64,000 nucleotides of DNA from Sabulitectum sp964604135 (GTDB lineage Bacteria; Fermentibacterota; Fermentibacteria; Fermentibacterales; JCC-6): assembly GCA_964604135.1 (NCBI GenBank), contig CAZRXU010000001.1:19319-83318 (forward strand), written 5' to 3'. A model generated the notes under the pieces. The model was not told the origin of the DNA. It did not search any database and saw nothing but the letters and a program-made list of their open reading frames with translations. The translations under genes and the position numbers were made by a program. Shown one piece after another: positions 32,509-41,714 of the stretch (position 1 is its first letter; each line of letters starts with the position of its first letter).

Positions 32509-35151
32509 GTGGCACACAAGCTTATACTGGTAGATACGCTAAGCCTTCTTTACAGAGGCCATTATGCCATGATGAGAAAGCCTCTCAGAGGTTCCGATGG
32601 TACTGTTACAAGTGGTTTGAACTTCCTTCTCAACGAGCTTTACTCCCTTATAAATGCCAATCCCGACAGTTTGGTGGCTGCCGTCAGTGATGCCCCTGGC
32701 CCGTCTTTTCGCAAACAGCTTTATCCGAAGTACAAGGCCAACAGGCCCCCTGCGCCTCCTGATCTTATAAAGCAGACTGAAATTGCCAGAGAGCTTATAC
32801 CGCTTCTGGGTATTCCATTTGTTGAACAAATGGGTCTCGAGGCTGACGATATCATCGCCGCCTATGCAGGGGAGGCGAGTGTTCCTGTTGTTGTTCTGTC
32901 ACCGGACAAGGATCTTCTTCAGCTTGTAACCAGTAATGTATCTGTTCTTCGCCCGGGGAAATACGGTGGTTCTCCAACACTTGTTAAACACGGAGATGTT
33001 GCAGAAATAATTGGAGTTGATGCTGAATATGTGGCTGACTTTCTTGCTATTTCCGGAGACTCTGCAGACAACATACCGGGTGCCCGGGGAATAGGGCCCA
33101 AAGGTGCGGTGAAGCTAATTCGTCAGTTTGGTGGTGTCGAACAGATTTACGGCAGTGTCGCCGATGTAACGCCGGAATCGGTTCGCAAAAAACTTACAGA
33201 TTCCAGAGAGATGGTAGAGCTGAGTTTGAAGCTTACCAAGTTGAATACTTCCCTCAGCGACGAGTTGAAACACAGAGATTTGCGTCTTACAGAGCCTGAT
33301 CTGGAAAGAGCCCTGCCCATACTGCAGAAACTGGGGCTTTCAAAGGTGGCGGAGCAGATCAGTCACGGGGTATCCGGCTCTGGCGTGCAGGAACTATTTT
33401 CCTGCAGAGTAAACATCATCGATGATCTCGATCGCCTGGATTTGCCTGGAGATGGGCCAGTGTGTATCGATACGGAAACAACATCAGCCGATCCCATGAG
33501 TGCAGAGCTTATTGGTTTCTCTGTTACTTCAGTGGAAACACAGAGCTGGTACCTTCACTTTGCAGATTCGCTGAACAGGGAACAGGTACTGAAGGATCTT
33601 GAAAAACTGTTAAATGCCAGGGGGTACATAGCTCAGAACGCCAAGTACGACAGCCATGTTCTAGGCAGATACGGAGTAACCCTTCCGGTTCCTGCAGATG
33701 ACCCGTACCTGGCTGACTACATCCTGAGACCAGAGGCAAGAAGCCACGGGCTGAAAAATATTGTTCCGGTCTGGCTTGGAAAAACAATGAAGACCTTCGA
33801 TGAGGTTTCCGGGGGTACCGGTTCTCTCACCGGTGTTCCTGTAGAAACTGTAGCCCGTTACTGCTGCGCAGACTCTGCGTCTACCATTGCACTGGCGCGC
33901 AGGATGTCGGTGGAGCTGTCAGGCGATCCGGAACTGGAAAAGCTATACCGGGAAGTGGAGCTTCCACTTTCGTCGGTTCTGGGAAATATGGAGAGCTTAG
34001 GTATAGGAATAGATAGAGATGCTCTTCGCCGTGAAGGAGAGCTGATAAGCAAAATGATATTTGAACTCATGGAAACTGCCTCTCAGCAGGCTGGGCGGCC
34101 TGTGAACCTTGCCAGCCCCGCCCGGGTGGCTTCTGTTATGTTCGATACTCTTGGTCTTACTCCTGTAAGAAAAACCGCTAAAGGAGCAAGATCAACCGGT
34201 ATGACCGTGCTTTCCGCTTTGAGGAATGAACATCCGTTTGTTGAAACACTTATTGAATTCAGAGAGCTTTCAAAGCTTCTTAATACATATGTAGAGAAAC
34301 TGCCAGGGTATGTAAATCCTGTAACAGGGTTGATTCATACCAGTTTTAATCAGGCAGTTACAGCAACCGGCAGACTGAGTTCCAGCAACCCGAACCTGCA
34401 GAACATCCCAATCAGAACCAGCAGGGGCAGAGAGATCAGAAAGTGTTTCATCCCTCCGGTGAAGGGTCATGTATTTGTATCGGCGGATTACTCGCAGATC
34501 GAACTTAGAATTCTGGCTCATCTTGCCGGAGAAGGCGTACTGCGCGGTGCATACAGAGAAAACGCAGATATTCATTCCAGAACGGCAGAGGCCGTTTTCG
34601 GCGATGCCTCTCCGGATCACAGAAGGAAAGCCAAAGAGGTTAACTTCTCTATCATATACGGAATAAGTGCTTTTGGTCTTGCGCAGAGGCTGTCTATTTC
34701 CCGTGGAGAGGCAGCCGGTATTATTTCCAGATACTACGAAACCTATCCTGAGGTTGAGTCTTTTTACAGAAAAATGGTGGAGTATGCCGGAAGCAACGGG
34801 GAAATCAGAACGATCTTCGGCAGAAGACGGTTGTTCGGCGGAATAAATAACGCTTCAGGCAACGCAAGAAAACAGATGGAGAGAGCTGCGGTTAACACTG
34901 CTGTACAGGGTTCGGCAGCAGACATAATAAAGGTAGCAATGATCAGGGTAGAGAACCGCCTCAATAAGGAACTTCCAAAGGCAGGTCTGGTATTACAGGT
35001 GCATGATGAACTTGTTGTTTCCTGTCCTGAAGGGCAGAAGAATACAGCAGAGGAAATACTGAAACAGGAAATGCAGGGGGCAGTTCAGCTGCAGGTTCCT
35101 CTTACCGTTGAAACTGGATCCGGCTTCAACTGGCTTGAAGCTGGCCACTAA
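32509..35151 (+). CDS. polA: DNA polymerase I
   Basis: 880 aa, GTG start. Three domains are complete. The 5'-3' exonuclease covers residues 1-280 (LILVDTLSLLYRGHYAM). The 3'-5' proofreading domain keeps its acidic residues (CIDTETTSAD, NAKYDSHVL, YCCADS), so it is probably active, unlike in many bacteria. The polymerase domain has SADYSQIELRILAHL, KAKEVNFSIIYGIS and VLQVHDELVV. It fills gaps in repair and removes Okazaki primers. Confidence 0.97.
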   Translation: MAHKLILVDTLSLLYRGHYAMMRKPLRGSDGTVTSGLNFLLNELYSLINANPDSLVAAVSDAPGPSFRKQLYPKYKANRPPAPPDLIKQTEIARELIPLLGIPFVEQMGLEADDIIAAYAGEASVPVVVLSPDKDLLQLVTSNVSVLRPGKYGGSPTLVKHGDVAEIIGVDAEYVADFLAISGDSADNIPGARGIGPKGAVKLIRQFGGVEQIYGSVADVTPESVRKKLTDSREMVELSLKLTKLNTSLSDELKHRDLRLTEPDLERALPILQKLGLSKVAEQISHGVSGSGVQELFSCRVNIIDDLDRLDLPGDGPVCIDTETTSADPMSAELIGFSVTSVETQSWYLHFADSLNREQVLKDLEKLLNARGYIAQNAKYDSHVLGRYGVTLPVPADDPYLADYILRPEARSHGLKNIVPVWLGKTMKTFDEVSGGTGSLTGVPVETVARYCCADSASTIALARRMSVELSGDPELEKLYREVELPLSSVLGNMESLGIGIDRDALRREGELISKMIFELMETASQQAGRPVNLASPARVASVMFDTLGLTPVRKTAKGARSTGMTVLSALRNEHPFVETLIEFRELSKLLNTYVEKLPGYVNPVTGLIHTSFNQAVTATGRLSSSNPNLQNIPIRTSRGREIRKCFIPPVKGHVFVSADYSQIELRILAHLAGEGVLRGAYRENADIHSRTAEAVFGDASPDHRRKAKEVNFSIIYGISAFGLAQRLSISRGEAAGIISRYYETYPEVESFYRKMVEYAGSNGEIRTIFGRRRLFGGINNASGNARKQMERAAVNTAVQGSAADIIKVAMIRVENRLNKELPKAGLVLQVHDELVVSCPEGQKNTAEEILKQEMQGAVQLQVPLTVETGSGFNWLEAGH

Positions 35152-35160
35152 GGGAAAAAC

Positions 35161-36486
35161 ATGAAAATTGGTTTTATTGCAATGGCTGCTGTGATAGTTG
35201 TTCTGGTATCTTCCTGTGGTACAGCTGAACACATTAATGTTGTTTTGATTCTTACAGACACGGTAAGAGCGGATCATCTGAGCTGCTACGGCTACGAAAG
35301 AAGTACTTCACCTCATATTGACAGTCTTGCAGCTGCAGGAACCCTGTTCAAAAACTGTCAGGGACAGGCATCGTGGACTCTTCCCTGCATGGCAACAATC
35401 ATGTCCGGCGTGGCTCCGGTTGTTCACGGTGCAGGTAGAAACAGTAGTGATTTACACGGGATCTCAACAGAGGTTCCATGGCTGCCGCTGGCTTTTCACC
35501 GTGAGGGATACAGAACAGCAGCTTTTTTCAATGTGATCTTCATGAATGAAGATTTCAATTTCCACCGGGGTTTTCAGCATTTTGACTGCAGAGGTGTTTC
35601 AAGCGGAAACAGTCTTAGAAAAGCGGGCCCCACGGTGGATGATTTTATGGAATGGCTTGATACCGGTGATGCTAACAAGCCGTTTTTTGCTGCAGTACAC
35701 TTCTACGACCCTCACATTCCTTACAACGCTCCAGAACCTTACAGGTCTCTATACATAAATCCTGACTACAGCGGATATTACGGGGATTTGTGGGGTAGTG
35801 TTCCCGAAATGATGGAGGTGAATTCCGGTGAAGTTGTTCCGTCAGAAGCCGATCTTCAGAACCTCATAGCACTCTACGATGGGGAAATATCATACATGGA
35901 TTCGGAAATCGGAAAGCTGCTTGCCGGGTTGCGGGTCAGAGGTTTTTCGGAAAACACCATTGTTTTGATTGTTGGAGATCACGGAGAAGAATTTTTCGAT
36001 CACGGGGGCATAGAACACGGCCGAAACCTCTATCAGGAAACAACACATGTTCCACTGATAGCTGCAGGCCCCGGCTTTAACAGTGGGGGTGTGGTTACGC
36101 AGCGTGTTGCGCAGCTGGATATCGCGGGAACACTTGCAGAGGCAGTTGGCATTGAGTTCACAGTATGTGAACCATCACAGAACCTTCTTGAGGAAATGAA
36201 TGCAGCAAGAGATATTCCTGCAAGCGGTGTTCTGTGGTACCAGCAAGGTGATCTGGTTTCAATTGTATCAGATAACAGCAAAATAATCTGGTCGGTGGAA
36301 GATGATTCAGTGGAATCATTTAACCTTGCCACAGATCCGCTGGAGCGGGAAATACTTGAACCGGAAGAAAATCTGGTACGGGCAGCAGAGTATTATTGGG
36401 CAACACCCCCGGTAGGGGAGGCACCCCTGGTGAATTGCAGTGAAACTGCAGCCAGGGAACTGAGGAATCTGGGCTACATCAGATAG
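35161..36486 (+). CDS. Sulfatase/alkaline phosphatase-superfamily lipoprotein
   Basis: 441 aa with a lipoprotein signal ending at Cys19 (VLVSSC). Metal-binding residues are seen in LILTDTVRADHLSCYGY and VGDHGEEFFDHGG. At the nucleophile position the sequence is QASWTLPCMATIMSG. It lacks the C/S-x-P-x-R sulfatase motif for formylglycine, so it probably uses Thr as LtaS/phosphoethanolamine-type enzymes do, though that is inference. Its localisation is an outer- or inner-membrane lipoprotein facing the periplasm. It starts ten bases after polA. Confidence 0.82.
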   Translation: MKIGFIAMAAVIVVLVSSCGTAEHINVVLILTDTVRADHLSCYGYERSTSPHIDSLAAAGTLFKNCQGQASWTLPCMATIMSGVAPVVHGAGRNSSDLHGISTEVPWLPLAFHREGYRTAAFFNVIFMNEDFNFHRGFQHFDCRGVSSGNSLRKAGPTVDDFMEWLDTGDANKPFFAAVHFYDPHIPYNAPEPYRSLYINPDYSGYYGDLWGSVPEMMEVNSGEVVPSEADLQNLIALYDGEISYMDSEIGKLLAGLRVRGFSENTIVLIVGDHGEEFFDHGGIEHGRNLYQETTHVPLIAAGPGFNSGGVVTQRVAQLDIAGTLAEAVGIEFTVCEPSQNLLEEMNAARDIPASGVLWYQQGDLVSIVSDNSKIIWSVEDDSVESFNLATDPLEREILEPEENLVRAAEYYWATPPVGEAPLVNCSETAARELRNLGYIR

Positions 36487-36955
36487 AGGTAATAACCGCC
36501 GACTGGTTTTCAGTTACAACCAGATATGAGCCTTCCGGCATGTCAGACAGGTTAACTGTGAGGTGTCCCTGATCATCTGCAGATGCCTGAATAATCAGTC
36601 GCCCGGCTTTGTCAAGAATCAGTACTTCCGACAAGGGTACAATTCCCGTTACTGCAACACTGTTCCCTGAAACTGGATTCTGAGAAAAAGATAGAGTTTG
36701 TGCCTGCGGATTGTCTTCTTCGATTCCGGTGTACCATTCTTTGTAGATAGCATTTCTGGGGCAGTAGTTAACACAGATACCGCAGCCGTCACACAACTCT
36801 GGGTCTATGTATGCATCACCACCAGCCATTGATATTGCACCCTGGGGGCAGGATGACAGACAGTGACCGCAGCCGTTGCATTTAGCGTCGTTAACAACGA
36901 AGATCCATCTCATAGGTGCAAGCAGTACAAAGGCCAGGGCAATGATTTTAAGCAT
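36479..36955 (-). CDS. Exported 2x[4Fe-4S] ferredoxin with sorting-like C-terminal domain
   Basis: 158 aa from the ATG preceded by AGGAG at good spacing. A hydrophobic N-terminal segment (residues 1-20) looks like a signal or anchor. Two [4Fe-4S] motifs follow: Cys26, 29, 32, 36 and Cys55, 58, 61, 65. From about residue 88 the tail (SQNPVSGNSVAVTG to MPEGSYLVVTEN) has the shape of a Por/T9SS-type sorting domain. An iron-sulphur protein routed out of the cytoplasm would be unusual. The gene converges on the sulfatase with an 8-base overlap and overlaps the upstream methyltransferase by 8 bases. Confidence 0.72.
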   Translation of the reverse strand: MLKIIALAFVLLAPMRWIFVVNDAKCNGCGHCLSSCPQGAISMAGGDAYIDPELCDGCGICVNYCPRNAIYKEWYTGIEEDNPQAQTLSFSQNPVSGNSVAVTGIVPLSEVLILDKAGRLIIQASADDQGHLTVNLSDMPEGSYLVVTENQSAVITSI

Positions 36956-37430
36956 GTCTTTCTCCTGTAAGTCTTCTACGTTGGATTTCCCAGGCAATCA
37001 TGGCTGCAGTGCTGGATACATTGATACATCCTCGTACACCGGACTGGGGTATTACAACTTTCATCTGACACATATCAAGAACTTCCGATGAAATACCATT
37101 TGCTTCATTTCCCAGAACAAAGGCGCAGTTAGGGGGAAAATCGGCAATGTGAAGCGGAACTGCATCGGGAGTGTTCTCGGCGGCAACAACAATTCTGTTT
37201 AATCGTATGTATTCCACAGCTTCAGCGGCGCTGTTAAACCACCTCCATGGAACAATACCGTGAGTGCCTCTTGAAGTTCTGCCCACTTTTCTTCCACCGG
37301 GTCGTGCTGAAATCCCGGTTAGCACAACACCGGCTGGTGATACAGCTTCTGCGGTGCGGAAAACAGAGCCCACATTGAAGGCACTTCTCAGCGAATCAAG
37401 AACAAAAACGGGAAAATTCTGTGTGAACAT
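36948..37430 (-). CDS. TrmH/SpoU-family RNA 2'-O-methyltransferase
   Basis: 160 aa from an internal ATG chosen because the conserved fold begins at once (FPVFVLDSLRSAFNVGSVFR); an ATG at 37451 is an alternative. SPOUT-fold motifs are LRSAFNVGSVFRTAEA, FVLGNEANGISSEVLDMC and IPQSGVRGCINVSSTAA, the last being the SAM-binding trefoil knot. Members methylate ribose in tRNA or rRNA; the target position cannot be told. It is followed by the ferredoxin gene with an 8-base overlap. Confidence 0.85.
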   Translation of the reverse strand: MFTQNFPVFVLDSLRSAFNVGSVFRTAEAVSPAGVVLTGISARPGGRKVGRTSRGTHGIVPWRWFNSAAEAVEYIRLNRIVVAAENTPDAVPLHIADFPPNCAFVLGNEANGISSEVLDMCQMKVVIPQSGVRGCINVSSTAAMIAWEIQRRRLTGERHA

Positions 37431-37487
37431 GGTTCCAATCCTGTTTTGCATGGCATCTGGAAAAATTACCCGGCAGAAATATACGAA

Positions 37488-37517
37488 ATTACACACAGGT
37501 GCAAATGCCATTGACAA
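37488..37517 (-). promoter_or_regulatory. Candidate sigma-70 promoter for the methyltransferase/ferredoxin unit
   Basis: On the minus strand TTGTCA (37517-37512), an 18-base spacer and TGTAAT (37493-37488), ending about 37 bases before the nearer ATG. This supports the downstream starts chosen for the methyltransferase. Confidence 0.45.
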
Positions 37518-37625
37518 CAGCCGCTGCCGTGTTTAAATAAAGAACGGGAGGCGCATTACGATGTGTATAGTTGCAGTTATTGGCGGGTGTTTACTGCAGA
37601 GGTTTCAATACACGAAGGGTCTTCG

Positions 37626-38027
37626 ATGAACAAGGTTGTGGTTCGCACCCTCACTGGCGAGACTATCAAAGGATACACGGGAGATTTTTCCAGGCACAAG
37701 CCGTCATTCCTGCTTTCCAGTGATGACGGATCTGTGCGAATAAATCAGATTATTGTACTCAAGGAGCTGAAAGCTGTATTTTTCGTTAAGGCATTTGATG
37801 GCAATTTCCTGTACAAGAAGAAGCTGTATTTCGATGAAGACAGTTCATACGGAAAGAGAGTTGTTGTTAAATTCAAAGATGGGGAAGAGTTTATAGGCAG
37901 GGTGGAAACCATGCATTCTGACCCTGAGGATTTCGGCTTCTTTATCTTTCCTCTGGACACGGACTCAAACACAATCAGAGCATTTTTCCTGAACGGATCT
38001 ATCGAGAGTATACAGCCTTACAAGTAA
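37626..38027 (+). CDS. DUF6982-like small protein
   Basis: 133 aa from the ATG (an upstream in-frame GTG at 37563 is possible but adds non-conserved residues). The pattern VVVRTLTGETIKGYTGDFS, VLKELKAVFFVKAFDG and GKRVVVKFKDGEEFIGRVE matches DUF6982, a small beta-rich domain found alone or in response-regulator proteins. Function unknown. Its 3' end overlaps the convergent sfsA gene by 29 bases. Confidence 0.65.
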   Translation: MNKVVVRTLTGETIKGYTGDFSRHKPSFLLSSDDGSVRINQIIVLKELKAVFFVKAFDGNFLYKKKLYFDEDSSYGKRVVVKFKDGEEFIGRVETMHSDPEDFGFFIFPLDTDSNTIRAFFLNGSIESIQPYK

Positions 38028-38778
38028 TAGCAAGATTTCCGGAGTAGCTCAAATTTCTACCGTCAAAGTCAATCTGAACTGCGTAGATCTTAACCCCAGC
38101 TGAAATCGCAGTGTCCAGTGCATCTGCAAATTCCGGATCTGTCAGCCTGTTTGCCGCAAAACAATCAACACCTCTTACAAACACCAGAAATACCACAGCG
38201 GTATTTTTACCAGCCAGTGTCATTTCTGTGAGTTCTTTAACATGTTTCACACCTCTTGATGTAGGTGCGTCTGGAAACAGTGCTTTTTTCCCGGATTTCA
38301 ATGTGCAGCCCTTTGTTTCCACCCAGATATTGTCGTTAACGAGAAAGTCAAACCTGCTGCTTCCAGAAGGGGCTTTAACTTCTGCCTGCAGCTTTTTTGC
38401 GTGTTCCACTGGGGAGTGTGGTCCGGAAAGAAGAGCAGCGGCAATTCTGCGGTGGTATCCGGTGTTAACAAGTATCCACCCTGTAGGGTCTTTTGCTGCA
38501 ACCAGAGACCACTTTGTTTTGCGTTCGGAGCCTTCAGGTGCGTGGATAATTAGAACTCTGTTACCTGTGTAAAGCAGTTCTTCAAGCCTGCCCGGATCGG
38601 CTACATGAGCCATTACAGTTTTCCCCCCGGGCAGTTCAGCTTTCATTAGAAACCTGTTTGGTCTGCTGTTAAAAACCGCTGGAACACAGCCGGATACTGA
38701 AAACAGAAATCTTGTATTTCTTGTTCGATGCAATTTACGTCCCCTGGGAATGCTGCTGGATACCGAAACTCTGTACAT
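37999..38778 (-). CDS. sfsA: SfsA-family nuclease-like protein
   Basis: 259 aa. SfsA family signatures are HVADPGRLEELLYTGNRVL, NTGYHRRIAAALL, RFDFLVNDNIWVETKGCTL and FPDAPTSRGVKHVKEL. The ETKGCTL segment resembles the PD-(D/E)xK nuclease core, a link made for the family. The historical name is sugar fermentation stimulation protein A; its cellular role is not settled. The N terminus carries about 20 extra basic residues, so a downstream start is possible. Confidence 0.88.
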   Translation of the reverse strand: MYRVSVSSSIPRGRKLHRTRNTRFLFSVSGCVPAVFNSRPNRFLMKAELPGGKTVMAHVADPGRLEELLYTGNRVLIIHAPEGSERKTKWSLVAAKDPTGWILVNTGYHRRIAAALLSGPHSPVEHAKKLQAEVKAPSGSSRFDFLVNDNIWVETKGCTLKSGKKALFPDAPTSRGVKHVKELTEMTLAGKNTAVVFLVFVRGVDCFAANRLTDPEFADALDTAISAGVKIYAVQIDFDGRNLSYSGNLAITCKAVYSR

Positions 38779-38818
38779 GAGTAAATTTCAGGGCAATCGC
38801 AAGCGTGCCGCATGCTGA

Positions 38819-38847
38819 TTGACTGCAAACAATATGGCATGTATAGT
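38819..38847 (+). promoter_or_regulatory. Sigma-70-type promoter for the lipoprotein gene
   Basis: TTGACT (38819-38824), a 17-base spacer and TATAGT (38842-38847), about 64 bases before the ATG at 38911. It lies in the divergent gap with sfsA. Confidence 0.65.
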
Positions 38848-38910
38848 GTACCGCTCGACAGCGCAGGGTTTTAGCAAGAGTATTACAATATTCATCAAGA
38901 GGGAGATGCA

Positions 38911-39525
38911 ATGGTTACAAGAATCTTTTTTGCAGTTGCAATAGCAGCGGTACTGTTTTTAGGCTGCGGAAGTGAAACACCGGGGGAAGACGCTATTGAA
39001 GCAGTAGACAGTGTTGCTGTGGAGCAGGATGTATTTATGGAGGAACCTATTCCTGTTGAAGAGGTTCCACAGGTTGATGTTGCAGTTACCCTTGAGTCAA
39101 CAAACGGTGCATACACAGCTGTAGATACTATTGACTGGTCGGAAATACTTGCACAGCAGGTTCAGTTCTCCGAATTCACAGACAACAGTGTCTGCACCAT
39201 CTTCATGGCCAATTTTGAAACCGAAGAAAATCTAAGAACCGTTGAGCTTCAGCCGGGGCAGGCCGTGGTTTACTTTACGCTCACACAGCCAGCTGCTGAT
39301 GTACCTATGCCGGGTGTATACGACATCACAACTTCCGGCACAGAGTTTTCAGGCACAGCTTCAGTCAGAGTTGCCGGGGGATCAACTGTTACACTTTCCC
39401 AGTCGGCTACAACAGTTGGGGAGCTGGAAATTCTTGCAGTAACACCTGATTTCGTCACTGGAACTTTTAATATAGAAGAAAGATGGACAACAATGTCGGG
39501 AGCATTCCAGGCTTCCGTACAGTAG
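38911..39525 (+). CDS. Hypothetical lipoprotein
   Basis: 204 aa, ATG with GAGGGAGA upstream. A lipoprotein signal ends at Cys19 (LFLGCG), followed by an acidic linker rich in Glu/Val/Pro and a beta-rich domain (about residues 90-204). No family is recognised. It has its own promoter and a strong hairpin terminator, so it is a single-gene transcription unit, which suggests a fairly abundant envelope protein. Confidence 0.7.
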   Translation: MVTRIFFAVAIAAVLFLGCGSETPGEDAIEAVDSVAVEQDVFMEEPIPVEEVPQVDVAVTLESTNGAYTAVDTIDWSEILAQQVQFSEFTDNSVCTIFMANFETEENLRTVELQPGQAVVYFTLTQPAADVPMPGVYDITTSGTEFSGTASVRVAGGSTVTLSQSATTVGELEILAVTPDFVTGTFNIEERWTTMSGAFQASVQ

Positions 39526-39539
39526 GAAATCTGTTTTTC

Positions 39540-39565
39540 AGGCCCCGGCGATGCCGGGGCCTTTG
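39540..39565 (+). terminator. GC-rich hairpin terminator after the lipoprotein gene
   Basis: AGGCCCCGGC-GAT-GCCGGGGCCT is a perfect ten-base stem with a three-base loop, 15 bases after the stop. Only a short T stretch (TTTG) follows, so it may be a hairpin-dominated terminator. Confidence 0.7.
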
Positions 39566-39606
39566 TGCACCTTGAATAACAGCTTTCGCCGGGGGTTATT
39601 CCTGTT

Positions 39607-40758
39607 ATGGAACTTTCAAACCGGTTTGTTGCTGTTGCTTCGTTGCTGCTGGTTTTTGCTTTCATCACCCTGAAGCCGCCGACTGTAACCCGGGGTTCTT
39701 CCCACGGAGTATGGAGGGGAGAGCTTACAACGGTTACAGCAAAAGGTGGCATGATTAGAACAGGAACAGGGAACTACTGGGTTTCAAGCAGTCTGCTGGC
39801 AAAAGAAGTGTTGCGTGGAGACTCACTGCTTGTACTGGGGTACCGCAGTGGAATGTTCATCACCCCTTTTGGTATCAGATCGAAGTTGTCGGGCTCTTTT
39901 GTCTCCGGTATTCGCCGTAGTTATCAGCGCCAGCTTCAGGCTACCATTTCAGATTCCGTTGCCCGGGGTCTTACCGGAGGGTTGGTCATGGGGCTCAGGG
40001 GGATGATACCACCCAAAACAGCCAGTTTGTTCAAACAGTCGGGAACCTCGCATCTGCTGGCTCTGTCCGGGCTTCACACGGGAATTGTCGCATTGGTTCT
40101 TCTGTTTCTTGCGAAGCTTGTTTTCGGGAAAGGTTTTGTCTCCGGTTGGGCTGCAGTAACCGGGATAGTTGTTTTTACTGTTCTATCCGGGGGAAGGGCA
40201 TCTACGGTACGGGCTGGAATAATGGCTTCTTCTGTGGTGCTGTGGCTCAGCTACCGTGGTGGAAAAGTGCACCTGCTTACACTGTGGTGGGTTGCGCTTG
40301 CTGTGTCTGTCATAATCAAGCCAGGCATACTGTCAGACAGGGGGGCTCAGATGTCCTACGGGGCAGTTCTTTCGCTTATTTTATTCGGCGGCAACTTAAG
40401 GGGCAGGTTTTCGGTTGTTCTGGCTCCACTGTACGCCGGAGTTACAGTTACAGTGTGTCTCGCACCTCTTATAACTGCTGTTTACGGGGGTTTTTCATGG
40501 ACAGGCCCTGTTGCCACCGCGGTTTCGCTTCCATTCATGCTGGCCGTGATGGCGCTTGGTCTTTTGAGTTCAGCAGGAATTACTGTGGTCTGTGTTCTTT
40601 TGAACCCTGTCACTCATCTGTGGATGAATACACTGGAGCTGTTTCAGTGTACACCGGTTACACTCTCTCCCGGTCTGATGTACCCAGTATGGGCATTCCT
40701 GCTTGTGTGTTTAAGGGTTATCTCCAGGTGGAACCGGTTCAACAGAAGGTTCAGATAA
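39607..40758 (+). CDS. ComEC/Rec2 family protein, competence-domain only
   Basis: 383 aa. A short OB-like N-terminal region (GVWRGELTTVTAKGG) is followed by seven or more membrane helices with the ComEC motif GTSHLLALSGLHTG. ComEC is the inner-membrane channel for transforming DNA. The usual C-terminal metallo-beta-lactamase domain is missing; the gene ends after the membrane core. Its last 48 bases overlap a convergent gene. It may be a complete short ComEC or a protein with another role. Confidence 0.82.
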   Translation: MELSNRFVAVASLLLVFAFITLKPPTVTRGSSHGVWRGELTTVTAKGGMIRTGTGNYWVSSSLLAKEVLRGDSLLVLGYRSGMFITPFGIRSKLSGSFVSGIRRSYQRQLQATISDSVARGLTGGLVMGLRGMIPPKTASLFKQSGTSHLLALSGLHTGIVALVLLFLAKLVFGKGFVSGWAAVTGIVVFTVLSGGRASTVRAGIMASSVVLWLSYRGGKVHLLTLWWVALAVSVIIKPGILSDRGAQMSYGAVLSLILFGGNLRGRFSVVLAPLYAGVTVTVCLAPLITAVYGGFSWTGPVATAVSLPFMLAVMALGLLSSAGITVVCVLLNPVTHLWMNTLELFQCTPVTLSPGLMYPVWAFLLVCLRVISRWNRFNRRFR

Positions 40759-41670
40759 AAGTGTATCAGAAGGCAGGCTGTCTGCTTCAAAAGAAACTGA
40801 ATCTTCAGGTGTTTCCTCGGCAGTTACAGTATCAACGACCATCACAACATCAACAGCGGGAAAAGAGTCTACCGCAGTGGTATAGGCCTCTACAGTGGTA
40901 TCGGCTTCAACCACTTCCGGAAGGGAATCTTCCAAGGCTGTAGTTTCAGGTTCTTCAACCACCTCCGGAACGGTATCTACTGGAACGGGCGACGCAGATT
41001 CATCTCTTACAAATCTGATGAAAATTGAACCCACATTGTCTAGAGCCCCTTCAAGGTTATCAAGACCCACTGCCTCAAATTCTGCGCCAAGGGGCAGATC
41101 AATGGTCATCGTATCACCGGGGAAAAGCGTCCACGCATCTCTCACATTACCGGGAAAATGCCCGATCAGTATTGTCAGGCCGTCGTAGTTCTGAAGGTTT
41201 TCGCCTTCGACTGCGATTGTGTAGCTGCCTGCAGGCAGTGAGAGGAACCGGGATCTCTCAAGAATGGCAAGATGGTAAGCGCTGGACACTGTTATAGTGG
41301 GTGTTACCTCAAGAATTACGGGAAGAAACCTAACTGTGTCTGTGGCTGATGGTGTTACCACAACAACTGTTACGCTGTCTATATATCCCGGGGATGCCTG
41401 CCATGTAACACTTCTGCCGTAAGCTTCTGACGAACCTGTGCTTGTGAACTCGCCTGAGCTGCAGGACCACACTGCCTGGGCACCGTCCGGTAGAATTGTA
41501 GAGAGATAGGCTGTTCCATCTCCCGAAGGATCGATGGACGCGAGAATTTGAACAGGATCGTTCAACTGCCCGAGACTTTCCTTAACCAGGTAGGTTAGAA
41601 GAAGAGCCACAGGAAGAAGAATCGGGAGAAGCACCGGAAGCAGCTGTTTGATTTTTCCTTTTCTTGCCAT
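40711..41670 (-). CDS. Hypothetical membrane-anchored protein
   Basis: 319 aa from the ATG that follows 19 poorly supported upstream codons. A basic start (MARKGKIKQ) leads into one membrane helix (about residues 11-28), then a beta-rich extracytoplasmic region with a central VTVVVVTPSATDTV block and a long acidic Thr/Val/Pro-rich tail. The topology suggests a periplasmic or surface-exposed domain. No family is recognised. The 3' end overlaps comEC. Confidence 0.55.
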   Translation of the reverse strand: MARKGKIKQLLPVLLPILLPVALLLTYLVKESLGQLNDPVQILASIDPSGDGTAYLSTILPDGAQAVWSCSSGEFTSTGSSEAYGRSVTWQASPGYIDSVTVVVVTPSATDTVRFLPVILEVTPTITVSSAYHLAILERSRFLSLPAGSYTIAVEGENLQNYDGLTILIGHFPGNVRDAWTLFPGDTMTIDLPLGAEFEAVGLDNLEGALDNVGSIFIRFVRDESASPVPVDTVPEVVEEPETTALEDSLPEVVEADTTVEAYTTAVDSFPAVDVVMVVDTVTAEETPEDSVSFEADSLPSDTLLSEPSVEPVPPGDNP

Positions 41671-41714
41671 AGTACGGGGAATATAGTTTCTCAAACACGG
41701 GAAAGGAAACAATC

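Noticed and set aside
40146..40943. Plus-strand frame of 265 codons overlapping comEC
   Set aside because: It runs out of frame through the conserved ComEC membrane core, and its composition is not protein-like.
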